64,000 nucleotides of DNA from assembly GCF_018882325.1 (NCBI RefSeq), contig NZ_JACVOQ010000002.1:1-64000 (forward strand), in the 5' to 3' direction. The notes under the pieces were generated by a model that was given only the letters and a program-made list of their open reading frames with translations, did not search any database and was not told where the DNA came from. Positions 47,819 through 57,402 of this stretch are shown one piece after another; the first letter of the stretch is position 1; each line of letters opens with the position of its first letter. The position numbers and the translations under genes are program-made. Origin of the DNA: Polynucleobacter sp. 78F-HAINBA (GTDB taxonomy: Bacteria; Pseudomonadota; Gammaproteobacteria; Burkholderiales; Burkholderiaceae).

Positions 47819-50329
47819 TCAACTTTTTCCCTCAGAGCCTGGGGCTTCGAGGGGTAACAGTATTGTAAAGGTGCAGCCCGTCAGCTTTGTATGTTCTGCA
47901 TCCATGTGATTTTTTGCCCAAAGACGGCCCTGATGGGACTCAATCACAGACCGGCAAATATTCAAGCCCATGCCCATGCCATCGTTTTTAGTGCTAAAAA
48001 AGGGCTCAAACATGCGTTCAATGACCGATTCAGCGATTCCAGCGCCAGTATCGGTCACCTGAATACGTAGCATGGCTGGGAAGGTGCTGGTATCCAAATC
48101 GGCTGCAATCCTAACTGGAGGGGCTGACCAACGCGAGGATAGGGGGTAAACCTCCCTCAAGCTATCAAGGGAATTCTTTAGAAGATTAACTAATACTTGC
48201 AGAATTAAGACTGGATCAACATCGACTGTTGGCAGATTTTCAGAAATTTCAGTGGCAATGCTGAGTCGATGGCGATGCGCCTCGATCTCGACGAGGCCAA
48301 CTGCATCATTAATAATTTCACTGATATCGCATGATTTGCGTTGAGGCTCGCTGCGCTTCACAAATCCTTTAATGCGTTGAATGATGGTGCCGGCTCTATG
48401 CGCTTGATCAGAGGCCTTTTCCAATGCAGGAAGAATATCTTTCTGAGTGACGGGATCCAGATGACCTTGTAAACGTTTTGCTACACCCATGCAATAGTTG
48501 GAGATAGCTGCAAGCGGTTGATTTAATTCGTGCGCCAATGAAGACGCCATTTCACCCATCGTAGTTAATCGGCTAGTAAATTGCATACGCTCTTCTTGTT
48601 GACGCGCTAAATCATCCGCTTCAATACGAATCGTAATATCAGTGGCAATCAGTAATTGCGCTAAATGCCCATCAACCCAGGGTACGAAACGTCTGCGAAC
48701 TTCATACCATTTTGAAGTTCCTTTAGATTCATCTAGCAGTTGAATTTCCTCAGACTCTGTTTCTTGATAAAGAGAGGATGGTGGAGCACCCTCGGAAAGT
48801 GCTTGCAAGATATTTTGTTTGATATCGCCACCAGCTAAATCGAAATGCCCTTTAGCGGTATCGCCAAACCGTTCACGATAAAAGCGATTTGCAAAGAGTA
48901 ATTCACCAGTCTCATTAGAGACTACCGATACTGCCGCATCTAAACCTTCTAAAACAGTAATGAAACGCTCTTGTGAAGCCGCTAATTCTTCGCGAATTTT
49001 CTTTGGTTCGGAAATATCAATTAATGAAGTTACCCAGCCAGTTTGCCTTCCATTTTCGTTAATCAATGGAGCAATGAAAGTACGGGTTTGGATGATAGAT
49101 CCATTTCGATGAAGGATTGATCCCTCGATACCAATTTTCTTATCATGACTCAGCGCTAGCTTCAGGGCTCGATTCATCTTTTCTGTGAGCTCTCCTTTTT
49201 GCCCTTCAGGCCAGAAGGCAAAGGGCGGGCTGAGTCCAATGAGTTCATCGGCTGACCAGCCCGTCATCTCGCAAAATGCGGGATTGACGTAGGTGATCAT
49301 CCTATTCATATCGTGCGCACGAATTCCTACTGGAGTGGAATTTTCCATTGCACTACGAAAGTTAGTTTCCGCACGAAGATTCGCTTCAGCTTCTTGTCGA
49401 ACCTGCATCTGTTTGAGTACTGACCATAGACTCCAGATCACGAATGCGCTTAACCCTAAAACTACACCAATCAACATTCTGAATGTCAGATTTGTAGCGG
49501 GTGGATAGGTATCGATTCGCAAACTGAGATTTGGACTGAGTACCCCTATGTCAAGACTAGTTTGATTGCTAAATGCACGTTTGGGTGTATTTTTGTCAGA
49601 CGAAATTGCCAAGACCTTCTCGTCATCCGTAATTAGAGTGAATCGATACTGGCCTTTGAGTTCGCCAGGGATCATTTCTAGAATGCCCTGGGTTGTATAT
49701 AAGACGGCAACCATGCCTTTAATTTCATTTCCAGAAATTTGCGGCACCGTTTGCCAAAATACATTCCGAATTTCTTTAGCAATTAACTCATCATTTGGAA
49801 CCTCGAGCGCAATGAACTGACTGAATGCCGGTCTATTGGTAGCAGTGCTGAGTTCTAGTGTTTTTCTGAGTGCTTGATTAATGACGCCTGCATTATTGAC
49901 TTTATTAAACCAATCGGTTTTTAAGTTGTCCGGTGGAATTCTCCATTTGCGCTGAGATGTTTCATTTATCCAAACGATTTGCGCAATCTCATGATTGCTT
50001 TGCAGAAGATTTTCAGCCTGAATAATGACGTTATCTTTTAACTTTGCAGATTCTCCTGCTCCGACATAATCTCGGCCGATCGATTGCAGTACATCCGTGT
50101 TGTTGGCAAAGCGCAATTGGATTCGCTGCTTTGCAAAGGAGAGCTCTCTAAATAGAGCTGCCTCTTGTTGACCCTTTTCCTGAAGCTGAAGGGTGCCCAT
50201 AATGACGCCCATCACCACGGTAAAAAGAACAATTGCTATTAATGGTGTGTAGACAAGCTTAAATCCCCGTATTCGACGGAGCCACTTCACAGGCTTAAGT
50301 TGCCAGATTGAAAACGCAATTTTTTTCAT
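47819..50329 (-). CDS. PAS-domain sensor histidine kinase (FixL-like)
   Basis: The 836-residue membrane kinase has TM1 at about residues 26-48, a long periplasmic sensor region (about 50-280), and TM2 at about 283-306. Two PAS domains follow (about 325-450 and 455-575; the first has MITYVNPAFCEMTGWS). The HisKA domain has SLAHELNQPLAAIS with His600, and the ATPase domain has N box LVNLLKNSLDSL and G boxes DTGAGI and GMGMGLNI. The HELNQPL H-box is typical of FixL/DctB-like kinases. No haem-binding PAS can be asserted. The signal is unknown. It heads the HK-RR-folD-prlC gene string. Confidence 0.92.
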   Translation of the reverse strand: MKKIAFSIWQLKPVKWLRRIRGFKLVYTPLIAIVLFTVVMGVIMGTLQLQEKGQQEAALFRELSFAKQRIQLRFANNTDVLQSIGRDYVGAGESAKLKDNVIIQAENLLQSNHEIAQIVWINETSQRKWRIPPDNLKTDWFNKVNNAGVINQALRKTLELSTATNRPAFSQFIALEVPNDELIAKEIRNVFWQTVPQISGNEIKGMVAVLYTTQGILEMIPGELKGQYRFTLITDDEKVLAISSDKNTPKRAFSNQTSLDIGVLSPNLSLRIDTYPPATNLTFRMLIGVVLGLSAFVIWSLWSVLKQMQVRQEAEANLRAETNFRSAMENSTPVGIRAHDMNRMITYVNPAFCEMTGWSADELIGLSPPFAFWPEGQKGELTEKMNRALKLALSHDKKIGIEGSILHRNGSIIQTRTFIAPLINENGRQTGWVTSLIDISEPKKIREELAASQERFITVLEGLDAAVSVVSNETGELLFANRFYRERFGDTAKGHFDLAGGDIKQNILQALSEGAPPSSLYQETESEEIQLLDESKGTSKWYEVRRRFVPWVDGHLAQLLIATDITIRIEADDLARQQEERMQFTSRLTTMGEMASSLAHELNQPLAAISNYCMGVAKRLQGHLDPVTQKDILPALEKASDQAHRAGTIIQRIKGFVKRSEPQRKSCDISEIINDAVGLVEIEAHRHRLSIATEISENLPTVDVDPVLILQVLVNLLKNSLDSLREVYPLSSRWSAPPVRIAADLDTSTFPAMLRIQVTDTGAGIAESVIERMFEPFFSTKNDGMGMGLNICRSVIESHQGRLWAKNHMDAEHTKLTGCTFTILLPLEAPGSEGKS

Positions 50330-50413
50330 GTAATCCGCTTATTTTGCCCTATGGATAGCTTTCTCCATGTATTTTGTCTGGATTCATATATCTGATTGCG
50401 ATGCAACAAAATA

Positions 50414-50444
50414 CCACATAGTGAGAAATACTATCATTATGTGG
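50414..50444. promoter_or_regulatory. 11-bp inverted repeat in the HK/aceE divergent region
   Basis: CCACATAGTGA (50414-50424) and TCATTATGTGG (50434-50444) are inverted copies with one mismatch and a 9-bp spacer. The centre lies about 60 bp upstream of the predicted aceE start of transcription, a usual activator position. The rest of the 203-bp spacer shows no other clear element. Confidence 0.45.
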
Positions 50445-50452
50445 GAAATTGC

Positions 50453-50481
50453 TTGTTTACACCCATAGACCTTCCTAGAAT
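50453..50481 (+). promoter_or_regulatory. Candidate sigma-70 promoter of aceE
   Basis: TTGTTT (50453-50458) and TAGAAT (50476-50481) are 17 bp apart. The weak -35 fits an activator-dependent promoter. Confidence 0.4.
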
Positions 50482-50532
50482 ATTGCCTATAGAGTGAATA
50501 AATAAGACCGATGTGACTAATGGAGGCAGTTT

Positions 50533-53229
50533 ATGGCAGCAGTTCCAGATCAAATTTTGGGTAGCGCAGGAAAGCAAGATGCGGATCCAGGTGAAACCCA
50601 AGAGTGGTTACAGGCGCTAGATGGTGTTATTCGGAATGAGGGTCCTGAGCGTGCCGCATATCTTATTGATCAGCAAATTTCTCATGCGCGAGTCAATGGA
50701 GTTAATCAGCCGTTTCATGCTGAAACTCCTTACATCAATACGATTCCAGTAGAGCAGCAAGCACGCCTGCCTGGCGATCAAAACGTTGAGCATCGGATTC
50801 GATCCTATACACGTTGGAACGCAATGGCTATGGTTCTGCGCGCTAACAAAGATACCAATGTTGGCGGACATATTTCTTCATTCCAGTCTGCAGCTACGTT
50901 GTATGACGTTGGCTTTAATCATTTTTGGCATGCACCATCGCCAGAGCATGGTGGCGACCTGATTTTTGTTCAGGGGCACTCAGCACCAGGCGTTTATGCA
51001 CGTGCTTACATGCTTGGTCGTTTATCCGAGGATCAACTGAACAATTTCCGCCAAGAAGTAGGTGGTAAGGGCATCTCTAGTTATCCACATCCTTGGTTGA
51101 TGCCAGATTTTTGGCAGTTCCCAACAGTGTCTATGGGTCTTGGCCCAATCATGGCTATTTATCAGGCGCGATTTATGCGCTACATGCAAGACCGTGGATT
51201 TATTAAGGCGGAAGGTCGCAAAGTTTGGGCTTTCTTGGGTGACGGTGAAACTGATGAGCCAGAATCACTCGGCGCTATTGGTATGGCTGGCCGTGAAAAA
51301 TTAGACAACCTGATTTTTGTCGTGAACTGTAACTTGCAGCGCCTTGATGGTCCTGTGCGCGGTAATGGCAAGATCATTCAGGAGCTTGAGGGCGAGTTCC
51401 GCGGTGCTGGTTGGAATGTCATTAAGGTTGTTTGGGGTGGTCATTGGGACGCCTTGTTTGCACGTGACAAAAAAGGCATCTTGATGCAGCGTCTTGGTGA
51501 AATTGTTGATGGTGAATATCAGACCATGAAGGCCAAGAGCGGTTCCTATGTGCGTGAAATCGTCTTCAACACTCCCGAATTAAAGTCTTTAGTAAGTGAC
51601 TGGAGTGATGAGGAAATCTGGCAGCTCAATCGCGGCGGTCATGATCCACATAAAGTATTTGCTGCTTTCCATTCAGCTGTGAATCACAAGAATCAGCCTA
51701 CAGTTATTTTGGCTCACACTATTAAGGGCTACGGTATGGGTGGTTCTGGCGAGGCGATGAACATTGCCCACCAAGCCAAGAAGATGAATGCGGATGACGT
51801 ACGTCGCTTCCGTGATCGCTTTGAGATCCCAGTTAAAGATGAGCAACTCGATGAAATGCCTTTGGTGAAGTTTGCTGAGGGTAGTCCTGAGCTTGAGTAC
51901 ATGAAAGCGCGTCGCCAAGAGTTGGGCGGATATTTGCCGCAACGTCGCATGAAAGCGGAGAGCTTGCCAGTTCCTGCTTTAGATGTATTCGCACCATTGT
52001 TAGAGGCGACATCGGATGGTCGCGAGATCTCTACAACGATGGCTTTTGTCCGTATTCTCAATACGATTGTGCGCGATAAGGTTTTAGGTAAGCGGGTGGT
52101 TCCAATTGTTCCTGATGAGTCACGTACCTTTGGTATGGAAGGCATGTTCCGCCAATTAGGTATTTGGAATCAATTGGGTCAGCTCTATACCCCAGAAGAT
52201 CATGATCAACTGATGTTCTATAAAGAGGATAAGACTGGTCAGATTTTGCAAGAAGGCATTAATGAAGCGGGTGGTATGTGTGATTGGATCGCTGCTGCAA
52301 CTTCATACTCGACTCATGGTGTGCCGATGTTGCCTTTCTACATCTTCTACTCCATGTTTGGTTTCCAACGCATTGGCGATCTCTGCTGGGCTGCTGGCGA
52401 TATGCGTAGCCGCGGTTTCTTATTGGGCGGTACTGCCGGTAGAACAACTCTGAATGGTGAAGGTCTTCAGCATGAAGATGGCCACAGCCAAGTATGGAGT
52501 GCTGCCATTCCAAACTGCATCAGCTATGACCCTTCGTTCTCATTTGAAGTTGCCGTGGTGATTCAGGATGGTATGCGTCGCATGCTAGCTGAACAAGAAG
52601 ATGTCTATTACTACATCACTTTGATGAATGAAAACTATGCTCACCCAGCAATGCCAAAGGGTGCAGAGCAAGACATCATTAAAGGCATGTACAAGCTCAA
52701 ATCCGTTGGTGATGCCAATGCGAAATTGCGTGTACAGCTTTTAGGTTCGGGAACAATTTTCCGCGAAGTCATTGAAGCTGCTGAGATCTTGCATAAAGAT
52801 TGGGGTGTTGCTTCTGATTTGTGGGGCTGCCCAAGCTTTACTGAGTTGGGTCGTGATTGGACTGCGGTTCATCGCAACAACTTGCTCAACCCAACAGCAG
52901 CGCCAACCTTGTCTCATGTGGAAAAGTGCCTTAAAGATACTGTCGGCCCAGTGATTGCTGCTACTGACTATGTTCGTTTGTTTGCCGAGCAAATTCGTCC
53001 AGCAATTCAGCATATGGGTCGTCGTTTCGAAGTATTGGGCACCGATGGTTTTGGTCGCTCCGATACCCGCGAAAAATTACGTGATTTCTTTGAAGTAGAT
53101 CGTCGCTGGGTTGTATTAACAGCACTACGTTCATTAGTGGATGCTGGTCAGCTTGATCGTCAAAAACTAGCCGAAGCGATTAAGAAATACGAAATCGACA
53201 TCACTAAACCAAACCCAATGATGGTTTGA
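50533..53229 (+). CDS. aceE: Pyruvate dehydrogenase E1 component (homodimeric)
   Basis: AceE decarboxylates pyruvate with thiamine diphosphate and passes the acetyl group to the lipoyl domain of E2. The 898-residue length fits the homodimeric gammaproteobacterial/betaproteobacterial type. The ThDP motif is visible as LGDGETDEPES followed about 30 residues later by NCNLQRLDGPVRGN. A conserved GTAGRTTLNGEGLQHEDGHS segment lies near residue 635. GGAGG precedes the ATG. aceF follows 15 bp later. Confidence 0.97.
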   Translation: MAAVPDQILGSAGKQDADPGETQEWLQALDGVIRNEGPERAAYLIDQQISHARVNGVNQPFHAETPYINTIPVEQQARLPGDQNVEHRIRSYTRWNAMAMVLRANKDTNVGGHISSFQSAATLYDVGFNHFWHAPSPEHGGDLIFVQGHSAPGVYARAYMLGRLSEDQLNNFRQEVGGKGISSYPHPWLMPDFWQFPTVSMGLGPIMAIYQARFMRYMQDRGFIKAEGRKVWAFLGDGETDEPESLGAIGMAGREKLDNLIFVVNCNLQRLDGPVRGNGKIIQELEGEFRGAGWNVIKVVWGGHWDALFARDKKGILMQRLGEIVDGEYQTMKAKSGSYVREIVFNTPELKSLVSDWSDEEIWQLNRGGHDPHKVFAAFHSAVNHKNQPTVILAHTIKGYGMGGSGEAMNIAHQAKKMNADDVRRFRDRFEIPVKDEQLDEMPLVKFAEGSPELEYMKARRQELGGYLPQRRMKAESLPVPALDVFAPLLEATSDGREISTTMAFVRILNTIVRDKVLGKRVVPIVPDESRTFGMEGMFRQLGIWNQLGQLYTPEDHDQLMFYKEDKTGQILQEGINEAGGMCDWIAAATSYSTHGVPMLPFYIFYSMFGFQRIGDLCWAAGDMRSRGFLLGGTAGRTTLNGEGLQHEDGHSQVWSAAIPNCISYDPSFSFEVAVVIQDGMRRMLAEQEDVYYYITLMNENYAHPAMPKGAEQDIIKGMYKLKSVGDANAKLRVQLLGSGTIFREVIEAAEILHKDWGVASDLWGCPSFTELGRDWTAVHRNNLLNPTAAPTLSHVEKCLKDTVGPVIAATDYVRLFAEQIRPAIQHMGRRFEVLGTDGFGRSDTREKLRDFFEVDRRWVVLTALRSLVDAGQLDRQKLAEAIKKYEIDITKPNPMMV

Positions 53230-53244
53230 TCAGAGACAGATACT

Positions 53245-54552
53245 ATGAGCCAACTAATTGATATTAAAGTCCCGGATATTGGGGATTACACAGATGTGCC
53301 TGTTATCGAAGTATTGGTAAAAGCCGGTGATCGCGTTGAAAAAGAGCAGTCCATTGTTGTTCTGGAATCAGATAAAGCAACTATGGACGTTCCATCATCA
53401 CACTCCGGTGTTGTGAAGGAAGTCAAAGTTAAAGTAGGCGACTCGATTTCAGAAGGTGCCATTGTTTTGGTGCTTGAAGAAAGTGGCGAGGTAGCTGCTC
53501 CAGTTGCTTCACAAACTGCACCAGCTCCCGCAGCGGTGAAGGTTGAATCAGCCCCAGCTCCAAAAGTAGAGCCGCCAATTGTGCGCGCACCTGCACCACC
53601 TCCTGTTAGTAATACTCCGGTTGAAGTTGACCCAACAGCAAGTCATGCAAGTCCATCTGTTCGTAAATTTGCTCGTGAACTTGGTGTTGCCGTCCATCAA
53701 GTCAAAGGCTCTGGACCAAAAGGCAGAATTACTCAGGAAGACGTTCAGGCATTTGTAAAAGCGGCAATGAGTGGTGGGGCTGGTAGTACATCAAATGCAT
53801 CTGGCGGAAGCTTGGGTGGATTGAATCTCATTCCTTGGCCTAAAGTAGATTTCTCTAAATTTGGAGAGACTGAGCGTCAGCCACTCAATCGTATCAAGAA
53901 ATTGACTGCAGCAAACCTAGGTCGCAACTGGGTCATGATTCCTGCAGTGACTTATCACGAAGATGCGGATATTACTGATCTCGAGGCATTTAGAGTTCTC
54001 ACCAATAAAGAGAATGAAAAGCAGGGCCTCAAAATCACCATGTTGGCTTTCTTGATGAAGGCTGCTGTAGCCGCTCTCAAGAAGTTCCCTGAGTTCAATA
54101 GCTCTATTGACGGTGATGACCTGGTATTGAAGAAGTATTTCAATATTGCGTTTGCCGCAGATACGCCAAATGGTTTGGTGGTGCCAGTGATTCGCGATGC
54201 TGATAAAAAAGGCATTTTTGAGCTTGCTCGCGAAACCTCCGAATTAGCTGCACTTGCACGGGATGGAAAATTAAAGCCAGATCAAATGCAAGGTGCTAGT
54301 TTCACCATTTCCTCTCTGGGTGGTATTGGCGGTACGTATTTCTCACCAATTGTGAATGCTCCTGAAGTCGCAATCTTGGGTGTAAGCAAAGCTGCTATGA
54401 AGCCTGTTTGGGATGGCAAGCAATTTGTCCCGCGCTTAATTTGCCCATTGTCATTGAGCGCTGATCATCGTGTAATTGATGGTGCTTTAGCAACACGCTT
54501 CAATGTCTATATCGCTCAGCTAATGTCCGACTTCCGTCGCGCAGCGCTATAA
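53245..54552 (+). CDS. aceF: Dihydrolipoamide acetyltransferase (PDH E2)
   Basis: AceF carries the acetyl group on its lipoyl lysine and transfers it to CoA; it forms the core of the complex. The 435-residue protein has a single N-terminal lipoyl domain (ESDKATMDVPSS, Lys about 44). An Ala/Pro-rich linker, the peripheral-subunit-binding domain (SPSVRKFARELGV, about residue 135) and the catalytic domain with SADHRVIDGALA near the C-terminus follow. Many relatives have two or three lipoyl domains; here a further lipoyl domain is on LpdA. Confidence 0.97.
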   Translation: MSQLIDIKVPDIGDYTDVPVIEVLVKAGDRVEKEQSIVVLESDKATMDVPSSHSGVVKEVKVKVGDSISEGAIVLVLEESGEVAAPVASQTAPAPAAVKVESAPAPKVEPPIVRAPAPPPVSNTPVEVDPTASHASPSVRKFARELGVAVHQVKGSGPKGRITQEDVQAFVKAAMSGGAGSTSNASGGSLGGLNLIPWPKVDFSKFGETERQPLNRIKKLTAANLGRNWVMIPAVTYHEDADITDLEAFRVLTNKENEKQGLKITMLAFLMKAAVAALKKFPEFNSSIDGDDLVLKKYFNIAFAADTPNGLVVPVIRDADKKGIFELARETSELAALARDGKLKPDQMQGASFTISSLGGIGGTYFSPIVNAPEVAILGVSKAAMKPVWDGKQFVPRLICPLSLSADHRVIDGALATRFNVYIAQLMSDFRRAAL

Positions 54553-54561
54553 GGAGAAGAC

Positions 54562-56346
54562 ATGGCTAAGCAAATTATTCTCGTACCAGATATTGGTGAT
54601 TATTCAGATGTGCCAGTTATTGAAGTGCTCATCAAGGTAGGCGATGTCATTGAAAAAGAGCAGCCCTTGCTCGTTTTGGAATCTGATAAAGCAACGATGG
54701 AAGTTCCGGCTGACGCTGCTGGAACTATTCTGAGTATTTCCGTTAAAGCTGGCGATAAGGTTAGCAAGGGAAGTGCCGTTGCAGAAATTGAAGTGGGGTC
54801 AGTAGCAGCGCCTCAGGCTTCTACGCCTGCAGCAAGCCCATCTCCTGCACCTGCTCCAGTAGCCGCTGCTGTGATCACCGCTCCTATCGCTGGTCAATTT
54901 AGCGGTAAGGTTGATCATGAGTGTGAAGTGCTTGTCTTAGGTGCGGGCCCTGGTGGTTATAGCGCTGCATTCCGAAGTGCAGATTTGGGTATGAGCACTA
55001 TTTTGGTAGAGCGTTACTCCACTTTGGGCGGAGTGTGCTTAAACGTGGGTTGCATCCCATCTAAAGCTTTGCTTCACACCACTGCGGTGATGGACGAAGT
55101 GAAGACCATGTCTAAGCATGGCATTAGCTATGGTGCTCCAAAAATTGAGATTGATCAACTGCGTGGCTATAAAGATTCTGTTATTGCTAAATTGACAGGT
55201 GGATTGGCTGGCATGGCCAAAGCACGCAAGGTGACTGTTGTTCGTGGCCTTGGCCATTTCTTAGATGCGAATCACGTTGAGGTTGAGTTAACCAAGGGTG
55301 ATGGCCAAGATTTGGCTGGGCAAAAAGAAGTGATTCGTTTTCAGAAAGCAATTATTGCTGCTGGCAGTCAACCAGTAAAACTACCGTTCTTGCCGGAAGA
55401 TCCGCGCATTGTCGATAGCACTGGCGCTTTATTGCTCAAGAGCATTCCAAAGCGTATGTTAGTTATTGGCGGCGGCATTATTGGCTTGGAGATGGCCACC
55501 GTCTACAGCACCTTAGGTTCCCGCATTGATATTGCCGAAATGATGGATGGCCTTATGGCAGGCGCAGACCGTGATTTAGAAAAGGTCTGGGAAAAATTTA
55601 ACGCCGGCCGTTTTGAAAAGATCATGCTCAAGACTCGCGCCTCTAAAGCTGAAGTTAAGGCCGATGGTATTCAAGTAAGTTTTGAAGGTGAGAGCGCTCC
55701 TTCAGAGCCGCAAACATACGACTTGGTATTGGTTGCAGTAGGGCGCACACCGAATGGCAAAAAGATTGATGCATCTGCTGCAGGAGTGATCGTGGATGAG
55801 CGGGGCTTTATCCCTGTTGATAATCAAATGCGCACTAATGTGAACAACATTTTTGCAATTGGCGATATCGTTGGTCAACCTATGCTTGCTCATAAGGCAG
55901 TGCATGAGGGTCACGTTGCAGCTGAAGTTGCGGCTGGTGAAAAATCCTACTTCGATGCTAAGCAGATTCCATCCGTAGCGTATACCGACCCTGAAGTAGC
56001 TTGGGCTGGCTTGACTGAAGAGCAATGTAAAGCCAAAGGCATTGTTTACGAGAAGGGCTTATTCCCTTGGGCTGCTAGCGGCAGGGCGATTGCAAATGGT
56101 CGTGATGAAGGTTTCACGAAGCTGATTTTTGACGCCACAACGAAGCGCATTATTGGTGGCGGAATTGTAGGCACCCATGCTGGCGACTTAATTGGTGAAG
56201 TGTGTCTTGCAATTGAGATGGGTGCTGATGCTGTAGATATTGGTAAAACTATTCATCCGCATCCAACCTTAGGCGAGTCAGTTGGCTTGGCTGCTGAGGC
56301 TGCTCATGGTCACTGTACTGATTTACCGCCGGTTAAGAAGAGGTAA
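54562..56346 (+). CDS. lpdA: Dihydrolipoamide dehydrogenase with N-terminal lipoyl domain (PDH E3)
   Basis: LpdA reoxidises dihydrolipoamide with FAD and NAD. At 594 residues it is longer than plain E3 (about 475) because of a fused lipoyl domain (residues 1-78, ESDKATMEVPADA) and an Ala/Pro linker. The FAD motif LGAGPGGYSAA, the redox disulfide GGVCLNVGCIPSK and the terminal HPHPTLGES His-Glu pair are present. AAGGAG precedes the ATG. The fusion is known in betaproteobacterial PDH operons. It is the last gene of the aceE-aceF-lpdA operon. Confidence 0.97.
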   Translation: MAKQIILVPDIGDYSDVPVIEVLIKVGDVIEKEQPLLVLESDKATMEVPADAAGTILSISVKAGDKVSKGSAVAEIEVGSVAAPQASTPAASPSPAPAPVAAAVITAPIAGQFSGKVDHECEVLVLGAGPGGYSAAFRSADLGMSTILVERYSTLGGVCLNVGCIPSKALLHTTAVMDEVKTMSKHGISYGAPKIEIDQLRGYKDSVIAKLTGGLAGMAKARKVTVVRGLGHFLDANHVEVELTKGDGQDLAGQKEVIRFQKAIIAAGSQPVKLPFLPEDPRIVDSTGALLLKSIPKRMLVIGGGIIGLEMATVYSTLGSRIDIAEMMDGLMAGADRDLEKVWEKFNAGRFEKIMLKTRASKAEVKADGIQVSFEGESAPSEPQTYDLVLVAVGRTPNGKKIDASAAGVIVDERGFIPVDNQMRTNVNNIFAIGDIVGQPMLAHKAVHEGHVAAEVAAGEKSYFDAKQIPSVAYTDPEVAWAGLTEEQCKAKGIVYEKGLFPWAASGRAIANGRDEGFTKLIFDATTKRIIGGGIVGTHAGDLIGEVCLAIEMGADAVDIGKTIHPHPTLGESVGLAAEAAHGHCTDLPPVKKR

Positions 56347-56360
56347 CAGCGCATTATTTT

Positions 56361-56380
56361 GCAGTGCAATATTGCAATGC
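56361..56380. promoter_or_regulatory. 20-bp palindrome upstream of the AraC-family gene
   Basis: GCAGTGCAATATTGCAATGC is symmetric at 18 of 20 positions, with a perfect TGCAATATTGCA core. It lies 15 bp after lpdA and 37 bp before the regulator start. No T-run follows, so it is more like an operator than a terminator. Confidence 0.45.
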
Positions 56381-56417
56381 TTAGCACCGCGGTTTGCTCT
56401 GTGAGATCATCTACACC

Positions 56418-57278
56418 ATGTCAAAGGTAATTCGTTTATTGCATGGTGAATTTGGAAGGGTGGCACTCCTGGAAATGGATGCCCCTCTTGTGACTCATGC
56501 TCACCATCACTGTCACATACTTTGTAAAGTAGCGGGTCCTGACATCGCTTTTCAGGTAAGGGGTGCTCATTGCCCTTTAACGAGCGACAACGCTGTTTTA
56601 ATTAATGCCTGGGAAGAGCACTCCTATTTACATTTACCGGTAAACGGACAGAGTCCCATACTGCTCGCCTTATACCTTGAGCCAAAGTGGCTTGCTTCCT
56701 TTAGTAAGAAATTCTTAGCCAGTAGTCACCCTCGTTTTTTCTCAAGCAATCTTTCGGCAATGAGTGCTATGCAAAAGCAGATTCTTGAGAAGATCTCAAT
56801 GGAACTCTGGTGGTCTGATCAAATTACCCATGCCCATCTAGAGTCTCTGTTGCTAGACCTCACAGCTACGTTTATGGAAGATATTGGCTATATATCCCAA
56901 GGTGATCTTCGAGCTGCGGGAAGTTCCTTAGCTTTTATGGACCCAAGAATTCGGAAGGCAATTCATTTGATGCGGACTTCTCCGCAAGGCCTTAGCGATA
57001 TCTCTACTGTTGCTAAAAGCGTTGATTTATCTCGCTCCCATTTTTTTGATCTTTTCCGTCGTTGCACTGGTCTATCGCCCATTGTTTTTGCAAACGTTCT
57101 CAAGATGGAGTTTGCCTTCGATGCGCTTGCCAGCAACGAAGAAAGCCTTATCCACATTGGTGATGAGCTCGGTTTTTCTGCGCCTAGCCATTTCACCAGA
57201 TTCTTTAAGCAGCATCAAGGCGTGGCACCAAGTCAGTATCGACTGCAGGTAGAAAAGACCTCCAAGCTCGATTCCTAG
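56418..57278 (+). CDS. AraC-family transcriptional regulator
   Basis: The 286-residue protein has an N-terminal cupin-like sensor region with a His-rich segment (VTHAHHHCHIL, about residues 28-38). The C-terminal AraC domain has two helix-turn-helices (DISTVAKSVDLSRSHFFDLF and IGDELGFSAPSHFTRFFK). It lies directly upstream of the molybdenum hydroxylase operon on the same strand, so it is probably its activator. ATG at 56418 was chosen over an in-frame TTG at 56394 because it starts the conserved region. Tandem 20-bp repeats downstream (57302-57341) are its likely site. Confidence 0.9.
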   Translation: MSKVIRLLHGEFGRVALLEMDAPLVTHAHHHCHILCKVAGPDIAFQVRGAHCPLTSDNAVLINAWEEHSYLHLPVNGQSPILLALYLEPKWLASFSKKFLASSHPRFFSSNLSAMSAMQKQILEKISMELWWSDQITHAHLESLLLDLTATFMEDIGYISQGDLRAAGSSLAFMDPRIRKAIHLMRTSPQGLSDISTVAKSVDLSRSHFFDLFRRCTGLSPIVFANVLKMEFAFDALASNEESLIHIGDELGFSAPSHFTRFFKQHQGVAPSQYRLQVEKTSKLDS

Positions 57279-57301
57279 GGTTTTCCTGATATATAAAATC
57301 A

Positions 57302-57341
57302 GACTCTGGGGTAAGTGATCCGACTCTAAGGTAAGCGCCCG
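57302..57341 (+). promoter_or_regulatory. Two tandem 20-bp direct repeats, candidate AraC-family operator
   Basis: GACTCTGGGGTAAGTGATCC (57302-57321) is followed directly by GACTCTAAGGTAAGCGCCCG (57322-57341). The copies share GACTCT-N2-GGTAAG with an exact 20-bp period. AraC-family dimers bind direct repeats about two helical turns apart. The site lies 60-100 bp before the hydroxylase start codon, and only a weak -10-like sequence follows. Confidence 0.55.
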
Positions 57342-57402
57342 CGGCAACAGTTCATTACTCTTCTCTCAGGTTTAGAAGTATTCCATTTTCTGAAAGACGG
57401 CA

